Shown here one piece after another: positions 45,551 to 56,334 of a stretch of DNA of 64,000 bases. The stretch covers positions 133,755,960 to 133,819,959 of the forward strand of contig NC_058337.1 in assembly GCF_905475395.1 (NCBI RefSeq). The letters are read 5' to 3'. The translations under genes and the position numbers were made by a program. Within the stretch, counting starts at the first letter, position 1; the number at the start of each line of letters is the position of its first letter. The stretch is from Chrysoperla carnea (lineage: Eukaryota; Arthropoda; Insecta; Neuroptera; Chrysopidae). The notes under the pieces were generated by a model. The model had not been told where the DNA came from. It did not search any database and saw nothing but the letters and a program-made list of their open reading frames with translations.

Positions 45551-46060
45551 TTATTCTTCAGCCTTCTTTTCAACGACTTTCGCCGCTGTTCCAGTTTGTG
45601 TGATTGGAATAACACGTTCGTTACTTTGGATTTCTGGTAATTTTGGTGCCGTGACTGTTAAAACACCATCAGATGAAAGTGTCGATACAATATTGTTGAC
45701 ATCATGACCATCAGGTAACACGTAACGTCGTGTAAATTGTCTGGATACAAAACCATGTTCGTCACGCTTTTCTTCATGTTTGCCTTCCACAACAATTGTG
45801 TTGTTATCAACTGTTTTTACAGTGATTTCTTGTGGGGTGAATTGTTGGACATCGATATTTACTTTAAATGCGTCTTTGTCGTTGGTTATTGTTGCTCCAC
45901 TGTCCCAGTGTGACAATTCATTTACCCAAGATGGTGGACGATATAAACGATTAAATGGTGTTACAAGATTATCAACATCCCAATCTCGATTGAATCGCGA
46001 TGATCGCAATCGATCTAATTCACTCCAAAAGTCACGGAAAACCATTGGTACGAGAGACAT
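45551..46060 (-). CDS. Small heat shock protein, lethal(2)essential-for-life type
   Basis: A 169-residue alpha-crystallin/Hsp20 chaperone that holds unfolding proteins in the cytosol. The N-terminus MSLVPMVFRDFWSELDRL is the insect l(2)efl-type start. The alpha-crystallin domain covers about residues 53-140, with VNIDVQQFTPQEITVKT, VVEGKHEEKRDEHGFVSRQF, TRRYVLPDGHD and the SSDGVLTVTAPK strand near its end. The tail is VVEKKAEE. The whole protein is one coding exon. An acceptor (tttcag) lies directly before the ATG, and a matching donor at 47225 gives a 1.16-kb intron in the 5'UTR, unusual for heat shock genes, which are often intronless. Which family member it is cannot be settled without a tree. 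Confidence 0.95.
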   Translation of the reverse strand: MSLVPMVFRDFWSELDRLRSSRFNRDWDVDNLVTPFNRLYRPPSWVNELSHWDSGATITNDKDAFKVNIDVQQFTPQEITVKTVDNNTIVVEGKHEEKRDEHGFVSRQFTRRYVLPDGHDVNNIVSTLSSDGVLTVTAPKLPEIQSNERVIPITQTGTAAKVVEKKAEE

Positions 46061-47225
46061 CTGAAATTAAGAAATTATTATTATGAAATTTCGAATCATT
46101 GATGAGAAAACATTTTCCCAAAGTTAATTTTACTGGATTATAGCTGGCTCGTAATACACGATCGATGTAAAATAGCGCGTTAAATGAACTTAAAAGGTTC
46201 AGAGTTTAATTCCTGATTTCGACAGTTTCTCAAATATAATTAACCAGGGTGTGTAATAGATTAAGTAATCAAATGTGTGGGTAAAAAGGATGTAACCTGC
46301 GGGCTTTCTCCTTCACGAACTTTTAATTTTCATACAAAACTTCCCACCATTAAAGCAAAAAAAATGATACAAGAGATCGTGGTTTGAGACCGTATAGTAT
46401 CTAAAAAACTAGAGGCGTCATGTAATCTCGAATTACGATCTAAAATAGCCTATAAAATACAGCCTCGAATTATGACATGAATTATTAATAAAAATGAAAT
46501 TTTAAAAAACTGCATCTCGATAGACACTAAAGCTAGTTACGATTTTATAAAAATAAATTAAATGAATGCATTGGCTTGATTGATATGACAATTGTTTGCA
46601 ATTTACTCGAAAATTATGCAGTTTAGTGGAAAAAATAGGTGCTGCGGAAAAACCCGGAAAATTTTTATTTAAATATCGATTTTTCCGAAAATGTGAAAGA
46701 TTGAAGACAATCAAAATATATAGATCGGTAGTAAATTTTTAGCTTAACAGCTTTTATTGGAAGTATTTTTTTCTCTAAATTGCACAGCTTTTCAGAAAAA
46801 TTTAATAAAACCACTAAAAACATGGAAAATTGTATATTAATTTAGATTTTTCAAAAAATATGAAAGATAAGTAAAAGTTTATATACACAAATCGACCGGA
46901 AATTTTCCATCCGATAACTTTGAACTGATATATTTTTTTCTCTAAAATGCATTTACAAAAAAGTTGTGAAAAAGCTTCTTTTTTTTTTTTGCGCATATGA
47001 AAATTTTTATTCTACAGTTAAAAAGCAGAAACTTGGCATAAGTCATGGGCCAAAACTTCAGTAAATATTTCACCTTATTTGATGGGAGTATGTACAGGTC
47101 ATTTAAACAATCAGCTTTGTTAGTATAGGGAGAATTTCTGGAAACTTAAATTTTTACAATTGAAATAAACTTTGAGAAAATAAAAATTATTGTGGTAAGT
47201 AAGTAAAGAAAAAAAAATTTCTTAC
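46061..47225 (-). other. 5'UTR intron of the small heat shock gene
   Basis: Bounded by GTAAGA (donor, 47225-47220) and TTTCAG (acceptor, 46066-46061) on the minus strand. The interior is A/T-rich without a clear repeat or gene. Two diverged blocks near 46620-46800 and 46800-46980 share 'ttttctctaaa(t/a)tgcac/t' and 'aaaaaa[gt]tgtgaaa', suggesting a local duplication. Confidence 0.7.
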
Positions 47226-47344
47226 CTTTATAAAATTTGTCTTAATTGCGTTGTTAAAAGTTTGATTGTTGAATAAAAATTCGCTTGCAGTGTTTCGTTT
47301 TTCGTTACTATATGCATTCGATTGTAAGTCGTTCTATTTATATA
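47226..47344 (-). promoter_or_regulatory. Core promoter and 5'UTR exon of the small heat shock gene
   Basis: TATATAAATAG on the minus strand (47334-47344) places transcription start near 47305. The roughly 80-nt leader ends 'tttataaag' at the donor. Upstream DNA to about 47460 has only weak heat-shock-element matches ('gattctagac', 'cgcgattcttc'), no run of three perfect units. Confidence 0.6.
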
Positions 47345-47667
47345 CGATAACTCCTGTAATTGTTTGAGTGGGATGCATGTATGGACGTAATAACTAATAA
47401 GACGTCTAGAATCATCGATGGTCATTGTTACGTGTAGAAGAATCGCGAATGTTTATTTTAAAAACACACACACACAAAATGAATCATATTTGTTTATAAA
47501 AAAACATTTTTATCATTCATAAAGTATTTTTATTGAATGTATTATATAGATTCAATTTATAATATTTATTAATCCTTAATTAATTAAAACCTGCTGCCTG
47601 TTGACAAAATTTACGATGCCATTACAACTCTTTTACATTCACCTCTTAATTTTCTAGAAATTAAAAA
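47345..47667. other. Upstream region of the small heat shock gene
   Basis: Contains an (AC)n microsatellite at 47464-47476 and no gene. An isolated TTCTAGAA occurs near 47652. Confidence 0.5.
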
Positions 47668-48137
47668 TCTCTCTATCTTCCTATAAATTATAAATGTGAA
47701 AGTAAGGATGTTTGTTTGTTTGTTACGCTTTCACGCAAAAAAAATATCCAATGGGTTGGAATGAAACTGTGCAACAATATAGTTCATACATCAGAATAAC
47801 ACATGAGCTATAATTTATAAAGATATATATGAAAAAATAGATAAAATTTAATCTGACATTTTACTGCTCTATCTATGATCATCATTTTGATCCATAAATT
47901 AAAGATTTCTGTAAAAATATAAAATAGTAAACCTAAAACAATTCATGGCCATCTTTTCTGATTTACACAAACTCAATGAATTATGACTATTTTACACTTG
48001 AAAATTGTGCAAATATTTTAGGTGTGTAAAACTATCCCTTCAAATGGAAAGGGGATAAGTGAGATCATGAGATGTGGAGGCTACAAACCGGTGATTTTTA
48101 CTTTTAAGCCGAGTGAAGTAGGCGGGTATCAAGGTGG
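47668..48137 (+). mobile_element. Helitron family A, first of a tandem pair
   Basis: Starts TCTCTCTATCTTCC after A47667 and runs to 'gtaggcgggtatcaaggtgg'. It matches 16868-17335 throughout; the terminal CTAG has decayed to GTGG. Confidence 0.7.
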
Positions 48138-48139
48138 TA

Positions 48140-48466
48140 TCTCTATATATTATAAATGTGAAAGTGAGTTTGCTTGTTTGTTACGATTTCAAATAAAAAC
48201 TACTGAATGGATTTAAATGAATCTTTAATAATATATAGCTCATAATACATCAGAGTAACATATGAGCTTTACCTTAAATAAATGATTATATTTTCATAAA
48301 AATTTAATTTGGCATTTCACTGGGCCATCTATAAACATCATTGTAAAGCATAAATTAAAGATTTCTATAAAAAGAGTAAAGAGTAAAAGGATACAATTTA
48401 TGGCTATCTATTCAACCAGGGTTTTCCGATATATTCAATGCATTATGAAGCTATTTTACTTTTTAG
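48140..48466 (+). mobile_element. Helitron family A, second of a tandem pair (3' truncated)
   Basis: Begins TCTCTATATATTATAAATG two bases after the previous copy ends, in the same orientation, and fades near 'cattatgaagctattttac'. Head-to-tail copies can arise from rolling-circle transposition. Confidence 0.7.
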
Positions 48467-50685
48467 CGAATTTCCAAAGGAAATGGAGCTTTTGCTTTCT
48501 GAAGATACGAGTAGGACAGAAAAAAACTTGCTAGAGTAATAATATATAAGATAATGGTAAATTGTAGTAAATTTTATTCCCTACGATTTTTCGTCTTCGA
48601 ATTTCGGCATCTATCGACCAGTTTTCTGTTGTTCATTACTTTTGACATCCTGTATATGGAATTTGCATGAGCATTTTTTACACTCTTGTCAGTTTATTTC
48701 AATAAATAACGATAAAGTTTTGTAAACATAAACATTCGAAAATATCATCTGCTTTTCAACATTTATCTAACAAACAATTTATTTTAAGAATAAAACGAGA
48801 TAAGTAAATAATATACCAGGTGCTTTCAATAAAGTAATGCGTTTTTATCTGAAGTATCGAATCTACTAGAAATTGTAACAAATGCATCTTACACAGAGGC
48901 GAATTAAGAAATTTTGTGATCGTAGCTAGAATTAGCACCGCCCCCCTTTGTAAGTCCATCAATAAAGATCTTTTTTTATGTATCAAGTTCTTTATTTCGT
49001 GGAATATGTAAAATCACGTTAGTTGTTCGGGGCAGTTCTCCAGCTCGAGCTATCGTTGTTAAATCACACTAAACTGACTAAACAATACCTAAGTTTTCCA
49101 GGATTCAATTAATTTGATAAAAAATTTATAACGCATTACAATAAGCATCCGGTATAATGACTTGAAAATTGTAACTAAATTAAAATATTTTTGCTTTTAA
49201 AAATAACAATTGATTCTTTGCAAAATTGTATCACTTTTAAGGTTAAAAATCTGCATGCGACATCGAAAAGACAAGGAGTTGCATAAAAATTAAGTCCATA
49301 CCTGAAAATTGTATGACACAAATTAAAAATTTAATGAAAACCCTCACACAAAATCAGGTCTGATCGATTCGTTTGTGGTATCGTAGCTCCTAAAAGGATG
49401 AACCGACTTTTTATTATTTTTTTCAAGGTAATTTAATCGTGAATGTTTTTAGCTCGTCAATGTTTTTAGCTGAGCAGAATTTCAAGTAAATCTGCTCAGC
49501 TGTTTGAAGATCACCTCTTTTCTGGTTGTTATCGGATACCGAGTCCAAAACTCGAACTTAAAAGAACGCTCTCAATTAAATTATTTTTCAACAATAAAAA
49601 TTAAAATCGGTTCACCGTTTAGGAGCTACGATATCCCAGAATCAAGTTTGACCGATTCGTTTGTGTCATAGCTCCAAAATGAATGATTTTTGTTTGTTTA
49701 GAAGGTAACTTAATCGAGTTTCATTAGCTGTTTCAAAAAATTCTTCTCAGCCGTTTGATCATCCCCTCTTTTTGTTAGTGGGTACAAATGTCTAAGCTCG
49801 AACTTAAAACATAGCATAGCTTAACATAACACTCGATTAAATAATCTTCAAAACATAGATTAAAATCGATTCGTCCGTTTAGGAGCGTAAAGTTACCAAG
49901 CATTTGGGAGTTACCATGCCACGTTTAGCAGCTACCAAACAAAATTAAACTTAACACCCCCTCTTTGGTAGTCGGGAGTTAATATCTTTAATTTATTTCG
50001 ACATATATTAACCCAGAACTGTAGAAGCGATTCCGCTGACCGGTATTTTCTATATTTTCCTTAGCTCGAATTAACCGAACCCAACCAGAGTAATAACTAT
50101 TATTACGTCAGATTTTGAGAAAATAATAGATTAAAAATTAAACTTTTTTTAGTAGTTTTTGATTAATTTAACTTGGTGTTACGGGTTGCGATTTCGAACA
50201 GGGCACTATGAAATTACACACAAATTTTAAAAACTGAAAGGACGATAATTTATTTGGACTGAATTCATACAATTCAACATCGTAATAATAATAAAATAAC
50301 ATACAATGAATTTTTTTTAATGAAAACTGGAATAAAAATGAGTGATTTTTGCAGAATTATAAACTAGAGCTCATTTCACATTATGTTTTGATCGAACGGC
50401 AAAAAACATCCCATCGTACGTCGCTCCAAAGTCGTATCTCACGGTAAACGGACAATGTACGTCACTAAGTTTACAATACTGTTTCTCCAACCGAGCTTCA
50501 TATTTTCGAACAGTAAAAATCACGATAGAAGCAAAAAGTGCGTCAGCTAGTACGTCACAGATTTTAATAGTCTTTTACAAAATTTGAGCCATAAAAGTCT
50601 CAAAGTCTTGTGATGTTCTTCTAATCGACTAAAAATGTTTCAAAATCGTGCAATATGAAACGAGCATTACATTCAGAAAAACAAT
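48467..50685. repeat. Gene-free stretch with diverged direct repeats
   Basis: 49370-49560 and 49640-49870 share 'gatcgattcgtttgtg' or 'gaccgattcgtttgtg', 'atcgtagctcc', 'aatttaatcg', 'tcagc[tc]gttTgAaGATCA[CT]C' and 'aaatcg[ga]ttc'. They are related to 29330-29620. No gene recognised. Confidence 0.5.
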
Positions 50686-50691
50686 TTTATT
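50686..50691 (-). terminator. Polyadenylation signal of histone H2A.X
   Basis: AATAAA on the minus strand about 60 bp after the stop. There is no histone stem-loop near the stop, matching a polyadenylated, replication-independent transcript. Confidence 0.65.
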
Positions 50692-50751
50692 AAAAAAAAA
50701 ACTTATCTAACGATTTCCGCTTAAAAATTACTTAATTAAAAAAAATATAAA

Positions 50752-53700
50752 CTAATAGTCCTGAGATTGTGAAGATTTTTTGCCTGCACCTCCAGAGGAT
50801 GTCGATGTCTTTTTAGGTAGAAGTACTGCTTGTATATTGGGAAGAACACCACCTTGGGCGATTGTCACACCAGAAAGTAATTTGTTTAATTCTTCGTCAT
50901 TTCTGATGGCTAGTTGTAAATGTCTTGGAATAATTCTGAAATTAAAACAAAATCGCTTATCAAGACAAAATTCTTTCAAAAAACTGAAATCTGAAAGTTT
51001 TACATAGATTTCTTTAGTTTTTTTACCCTAAACCCAATGAAATTTTAATATTTACAAGCCAGTGTTTTACCAAAAGGAAATTCTCTGACTTTCCCATGTT
51101 TTACAGTTGAATAATTCAAAAATCCCAGACCACCAAATTAGTACTTTTAAATTGCTTTGAAAGAAAGTGGAACGAAAATTTTACAAACAACGAGCATGAA
51201 AACTTACGATCACTTGCGCATCACAATTTTTTTTAATTAACTTGAATAGAAAAATAAAACTATAAAAATACTTTTAGAAGTTTATTACGAAAATGATAAA
51301 ATTCCACGACTTTGCCCTTTTTTCACGGTATCATCTGAAATTTCCAGGTTTTCTAGAAGTTTCTCTTGAAACGCGCCATTACCAACCAGGGTGATGATCT
51401 CATTAATATGAAATCCCCTAAATTTTCCATGATTAGGCTCGAGTACGATAAATGTTGCGCCACGATTTGACAAAAGAATATTGTCAGACACACATAAATA
51501 AAGCGAAAATGAAGAATACCAATTTTCGAGTTTTGGCTTAGTTCTCGAGATAATGAAGTCTAAAAAATGAAATTTTTATGTCATTAAATTCGCCATTTTT
51601 GTAATTTAATTCATAATCATTGTGCTAACACGACCCCATTAAAGGTATGGCCAACCTGTAGATCAGTGAATGAATTCAATCACAGGGTAAACGCAAGGGC
51701 TAAAAACTCGCAGGCCTGTGCTAACACGACCCCATTAAAGGCATGGCCAATCTGTAGATCAGTGAAGAAAAAAAATTAACTAACGAATTTGTTCGACGAA
51801 ATTGTAATACATATTTCAATTTAAAATCAACTAATGTGTAATTTTGTAATTTTTAAATCAACTAAAGTGGGTAGTGTAGTGTTATAATTGAAAATCGATA
51901 ATATTAGTTCAAAATCGACATATTAAAAAAAATTATAGGTATGTTTTTCAGAATTCTTTCAAAGTATTAGCTTTAAATTTTAGTATCCATAGGAACTTGT
52001 CAAATTTAAACGATTCAACATACAAAAAATGGCCATATGTGTTATTTCAAATGTAGACTTTAGAGGTCGATTACTTGAAAACTGATCCGAAACTCGAAAA
52101 TTAGCACTCTTCATTTTCGATTTGTTTTACTTTGTTTAACCATATTCCATTGTCAAATCGTTGCGCCACAGTTATCGTTCTCTCCCCAAACAAAATAAGT
52201 GGATTGAAATTGTATATTACATATACTAGTGTGATCAAATAAAAAAAAAATGGCGTCAATTTTTAGATAATTCTGAGTTCGGAGAAAAAAATTGAATTTA
52301 GTAGATCATTATGATAAAAATTGAGGAAACTAAAATCTAACATTTTTTGATGGTCGGAAGGGGTCCAAAAAAAATGGTAAAGTGGCCTAATCCGGTCTTT
52401 CGCGTCAGACACCGTCGGATTGAGTTAAAAATAAAAAAGTGTTTAATAAGCTTACGCGCCGTAAAAAGGCGAAAAGAATGAGCTGAGAATGAACCCGATT
52501 GGTCCATCGATGTCCCCACAAATTGCAAAAAACCATCGATTTTGCTCGAAATTTCAAAACTTCATAGCTCTTGTTGTTTTAAAGATTCAAAGCTGAGATT
52601 TAAATGGATTGTAGCTTTTGTACCCATGAAGTATCACACACAATTTCAGCAAGATCGAATGTATACTTTTTGCAAACCGCAGCTGAATGCAAAAGACAGG
52701 ACTTTTGTAAAATGGCCCTAAAAAAGTTGTGGTGCGGTAACGCGCTATTTTTTTACGCGAGCATATGCTTCAATAGTTAAAGTAATACCTACTAAAGTGC
52801 CAACCTCTCATCTTAAGTAAAAGTTACTAAAATATTAATTTTATATTACTATTATTTTAAATTATAACATTAAAAATAGGATGGGGGTAATGGGAGCAAT
52901 TATTAAGACTATAATGTCACATAACTTCTGTCTCTTAATAATTGCTCACATTACTCCCATCCTATTTTTAATGTTATAATTTAAAATAATAGTAATTTAA
53001 AATTAATATTTTAGTAACTTTTACTAAAGATGAGAGGTTGGCACTTTAGTAGGTATTACTTTAACTATTGAAGCATATGCTCGCGTAAAAAAAATAGCGC
53101 GTTACCGCACCACAACTTTTTTAGGGCCATTTTACAAAAGTCCTGTCTTTTGCATTCAGCTGCGGTTTGCAAAAAGTATACATTCGATCTTGCTGAAATT
53201 GTGTGTGATACTTCATGGGTACAAAAGCTACAATCCATTTAAATCTCAGCTTTGAATCTTTAAAACAACAAGAGCTATGAAGTTTTGAAATTTCGAGCAA
53301 AATCGATGGTTTTTTGCAATTTGTGGGGACATCGATGGACCAATCGGGTTCATTCTCAGCTCATTCTTTTCGCCTTTTTACGGCGCGTAAGCTTATTAAA
53401 CACTTTTTTATTTTTAACTCAATCCGACGGTGTCTGACGCGAAAGACCGGATTAGGCCACTTTACCATTTTTTTTGGACCCCTTCCGACCATCAAAAAAT
53501 GTTAGATTTTAGTTTCTTCAATTTGTATCATAATGATCTACTAAATTCAATTTTTTTCTCCGAACTCAGAATTAAATTATTCAAAAAGTTAATTTGATCA
53601 CACTATACCTACAGGGATTGAATTTCCATACTTTTTAGATTTGTATAGCTTCGAAAATTTTGAAAATTGATATAAAAATGAAAATTATTTATTTTCTTGC

Positions 53701-54093
53701 AATAACGTTTCTAACCTTCTCGAAATTATTTATGTTATGTATTTTATACCTTGTTTTTTTGTTGTCTCTTGCTGCATTTCCCGCCAATTCCAAAACTTCA
53801 GCGGCCAAATATTCCATTACAGCTGCTAAATATACAGGTGCCCCGGCACCAACTCGTTCTGCGTAATTGCCTTTCCTTAATAATCTATGGATTCTTCCGA
53901 CGGGAAACTGAAGTCCTGCTCGATTGGAACGGGATTTTGCCTTTCCTTTAACTTTGCCTAATGATAAAAAGAAAATTTTTCGAAAAAATAAAATAAAATA
54001 AAATAAAAATTTATCAATTTTTTGAATAAATATCTTGTAAACAAAATTAATTATAAAATTAATAAGCTTACCTCCTTTGCCACGTCCAGACAT
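50752..54093 (-). CDS. H2A.X: Histone H2A.X (SQDY tail), three exons
   Basis: Nucleosome core histone of the H2A.X type; its C-terminal serine is the DNA-damage phosphorylation site. Exons: 54072-54093, 53750-53957, 50752-50935 (414 nt, 137 residues), all GT/AG. It starts MSGRGKGGK, then [20 protein letters not shown], the acidic-patch region [53 protein letters not shown], and a Ser/Gly-rich linker before SQSQDY. The final SQDY fits SQ(E/D)-aromatic, which canonical insect H2A lacks. Introns and a poly(A) signal instead of a histone stem-loop fit a replication-independent gene. Intron 2 (2.8 kb) holds a large palindrome. A family S copy begins about 260 bp upstream of the ATG. Confidence 0.95.
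50936..52228 (-). other. Intron 2 of H2A.X, outside the palindrome
   Basis: Contains a direct repeat of about 45 bp: 'tgctaacacgaccccattaa' with 'ggccaa[ct]ctgtagatcagtg' at 51629-51675 and 51718-51764. The remainder is A/T-rich and non-coding. Confidence 0.6.
52229..53603. mobile_element. 1.37-kb palindromic foldback element in H2A.X intron 2
   Basis: Two arms of roughly 650 bp are nearly identical inverted copies around a short spacer near 52895-52935. The outer ends are GTGTGATCAAAT and ATTTGATCACAC with TA on each side (52227-52228 and 53604-53605), which points to a TA-targeting DNA element. The same 63-codon frame occurs identically on both arms, so the arms diverge little and the insertion is young or kept identical by conversion. 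It is not a coding gene. Confidence 0.9.
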
Positions 54094-54354
54094 TTTTATT
54101 AATTGATATTAATTAATTTGATTACCGAAAAAATATAAACGTTGGCGTAATGGAGCCTTCTACAAAATAACTTTAACTGGCAAACGATCACAGAAAAGGC
54201 GGTTTGTAATTTTAGGAATAAAATATTATATGACATGCGCTTGAAGTATTTTACATAGTTACGAATTTCAACCAATCATATTTGTTTATTTATAAAAGAA
54301 TTGTCTCGAATAAAACATTATTCAATAATTCTATCTAAGATTTATTACGGTCAT

Positions 54355-55294
54355 TATACTCTGTATATATGAAATATATACCAAGGTATCCGAATTTTAG
54401 TCCCAAGTTTGTAACGCTTAGAAATATTGATGATACGAACAAAATAGACCTTTTTCATGAAAAACAAAAATGCTTTTTGATAATTTTTTATGAAAATATA
54501 AATCGAGTAGAGCCTATAACTCAAAAATTACGCATTTTTAACAATAAAAACACTACGAAAAAAATTGTTATAAAGTCACAATATTTGAAATATTTTAAAA
54601 CGATTTTTTTTTTTTGCTCCACCGCACACGTGATCTGTGATGTCAATCCGACAAGCAATAACAATAAAACAGTGTCAACATTTGTATTAATATATCACTC
54701 AAAGACTATAGGATAGGCAAGAAGCAGAAGTATAATTATAAGTGACATCTGGAGTCTGAGGCGATCAACTATTAAGTTTGTAGGCCTTTGCGGGTATGAC
54801 TATTAAGTTTAACTACTTTGCGGGGGTGACTATTAACTATTAAGTTTGAAAGCCTGACTCGGTAGAGGCGCTGAAACTCGTATACTACGATTTTACATTA
54901 GCTCATATGGGCTGCTTCTCCTCTATCCTATGCTCTTTGATATCACTATTATCAACTTTAAATGACGTCAAATCAACCTTCGTGTAACATCGTGTGTTTC
55001 CGGATCGTTTTCGCCAATTTGAATTTTAATGATTTTCATTGTCTGCCTCCTCGGTCATATGGCTTCAAAAAAATCGGGGGAAAAAATTAGCCCATTTATG
55101 AAGACATTTACTTTCATTTAAAAAAAAGAAAAAAAAAATGTGAAAAAGGTCTATTTTGGCGCTGGTATAATATGATAGTATAGTAGGTGTTAATAAAATC
55201 ACCTAATTAGTCCATTTCCCTAAGAAAGTCTGTTGACACTGTGTATACAGGGTATTTCAACAGTCAACTTAGCCAATTGTTTATTTTCACTTGT
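54355..55294 (+). repeat. Dispersed repeat family S, split by a nested MITE
   Basis: The left part 54355-54444 ('agtcccaagtttgtaacgct') and right part 55154-55294 ('cacctaattagtccatttcc', 'tcaacttagccaattgttta', end 'ttttcacttgttt') are family S. The insert at 54447-55151 separates them and the middle of family S is deleted. Confidence 0.75.
54447..55151. mobile_element. MITE nested in family S (GACCTTTTTCA ends, TA target)
   Basis: Inverted ends GACCTTTTTCAT and GTGAAAAAGGTC are flanked by TA (54445-54446 and 55152-55153), a Tc1/mariner-style arrangement. About 125 bp of a second copy is at 59516-59638. The 115-residue open frame inside has no recognised domain and is probably chance. Confidence 0.75.
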
Positions 55295-55295
55295 T

Positions 55296-56141
55296 TTTAG
55301 CTAATTGAAAGAGACCGGTAATATTTTTCAGTTTCTCCTCATTATTAAAATATCTTTAGAATGTTTTTAATTAGTTCATGAATAAAATGATTTTTTAAAT
55401 AAAGCATTGATTAGACCTACGGTTTCATTGACAGAAATCTTATATATAATAATCCAAATTAGGCCTGCCAGAGTGCCAGTAGCTCTTCAGTTTTGGATCA
55501 GATTTTCAAAAAACTAGAGTTAATTATTATTATTTATTTTTTTTATAAAAATATTATTTAATTGAATACAGTGATAGTATGAATAATTAAATAGTCAAAC
55601 TAATGTACTTTTAAATTTTGAATCATATATCTAGCACCCTTTTTCTAAAAGATATTCAAAAAATGAGAAAACGATCTAATTTCAACAAGTAATATATTGC
55701 TTTGGAGGATTATTACGCCTTATGATGACTTTTTGGTAGTTGAAATATCTATTTGTATACCATATAGAAAACAATTTGAAATATTTTTTTATACGTATGG
55801 GAGGTGAATTAAAAGTTCGGTGGCAGGGGAGCAAGATAATTTCATAATTATAAAGCAAACAAATCAAACAAGTTAATACTTTCAAAAAAATTTAAAGTTC
55901 CTCCTTTTCTAAGCTATTTCATTATTGATTGATTGATTGTTAGGTGCTAATTTTTGTCAGGGTTGTAATATGACGTCATATACCATGGTTGCTATCAGTG
56001 TTGCCTGATTTCCCGCTAAAACCGTTGTACCGTTTTGTACCAACTACCGTTTTTTGCTCGAAATGGTCTGGCAACATTGTCTGCAATTGGTTAATTTCAA
56101 AAAATGTTAAATGAAAATATCAATTTTACATATTAAAAAAT
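55296..56141. other. Gene-free stretch between H2A.X upstream repeats and the mTERF gene
   Basis: Nothing recognised; A/T-rich with short frames only. It probably includes the 3'UTR end of the mTERF gene near 56142. Confidence 0.5.
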
Positions 56142-56147
56142 TTTATT
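56142..56147 (-). terminator. Polyadenylation signal of the mTERF4-like gene
   Basis: AATAAA on the minus strand about 190 bp after the stop codon. Confidence 0.5.
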
Positions 56148-56334
56148 TGATAAACCAATTTAAAAAATACATCGATTATAATTTGAAACTCATCTTCTAT
56201 CCAACACTTGTATACGTAATGGACATTTTTTATAATGAAATTCGACAAAATTATTTACTAAACGATGCATAAAGATCACAACACTGGATTTTTATCCTTT
56301 CATCTAGAGGAAACACAATGGCGGACAAGAATAT

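Noticed and set aside
53314-53505. 63-codon frame present twice with the same protein (also 52337-52528, minus)
   Set aside because: The two frames are the mirrored arms of the palindromic element, not two genes; no domain is recognisable.
54369-54716. 115-codon frame upstream of H2A.X
   Set aside because: It runs across the junction of family S and a nested MITE, so it is a chance frame over two elements.
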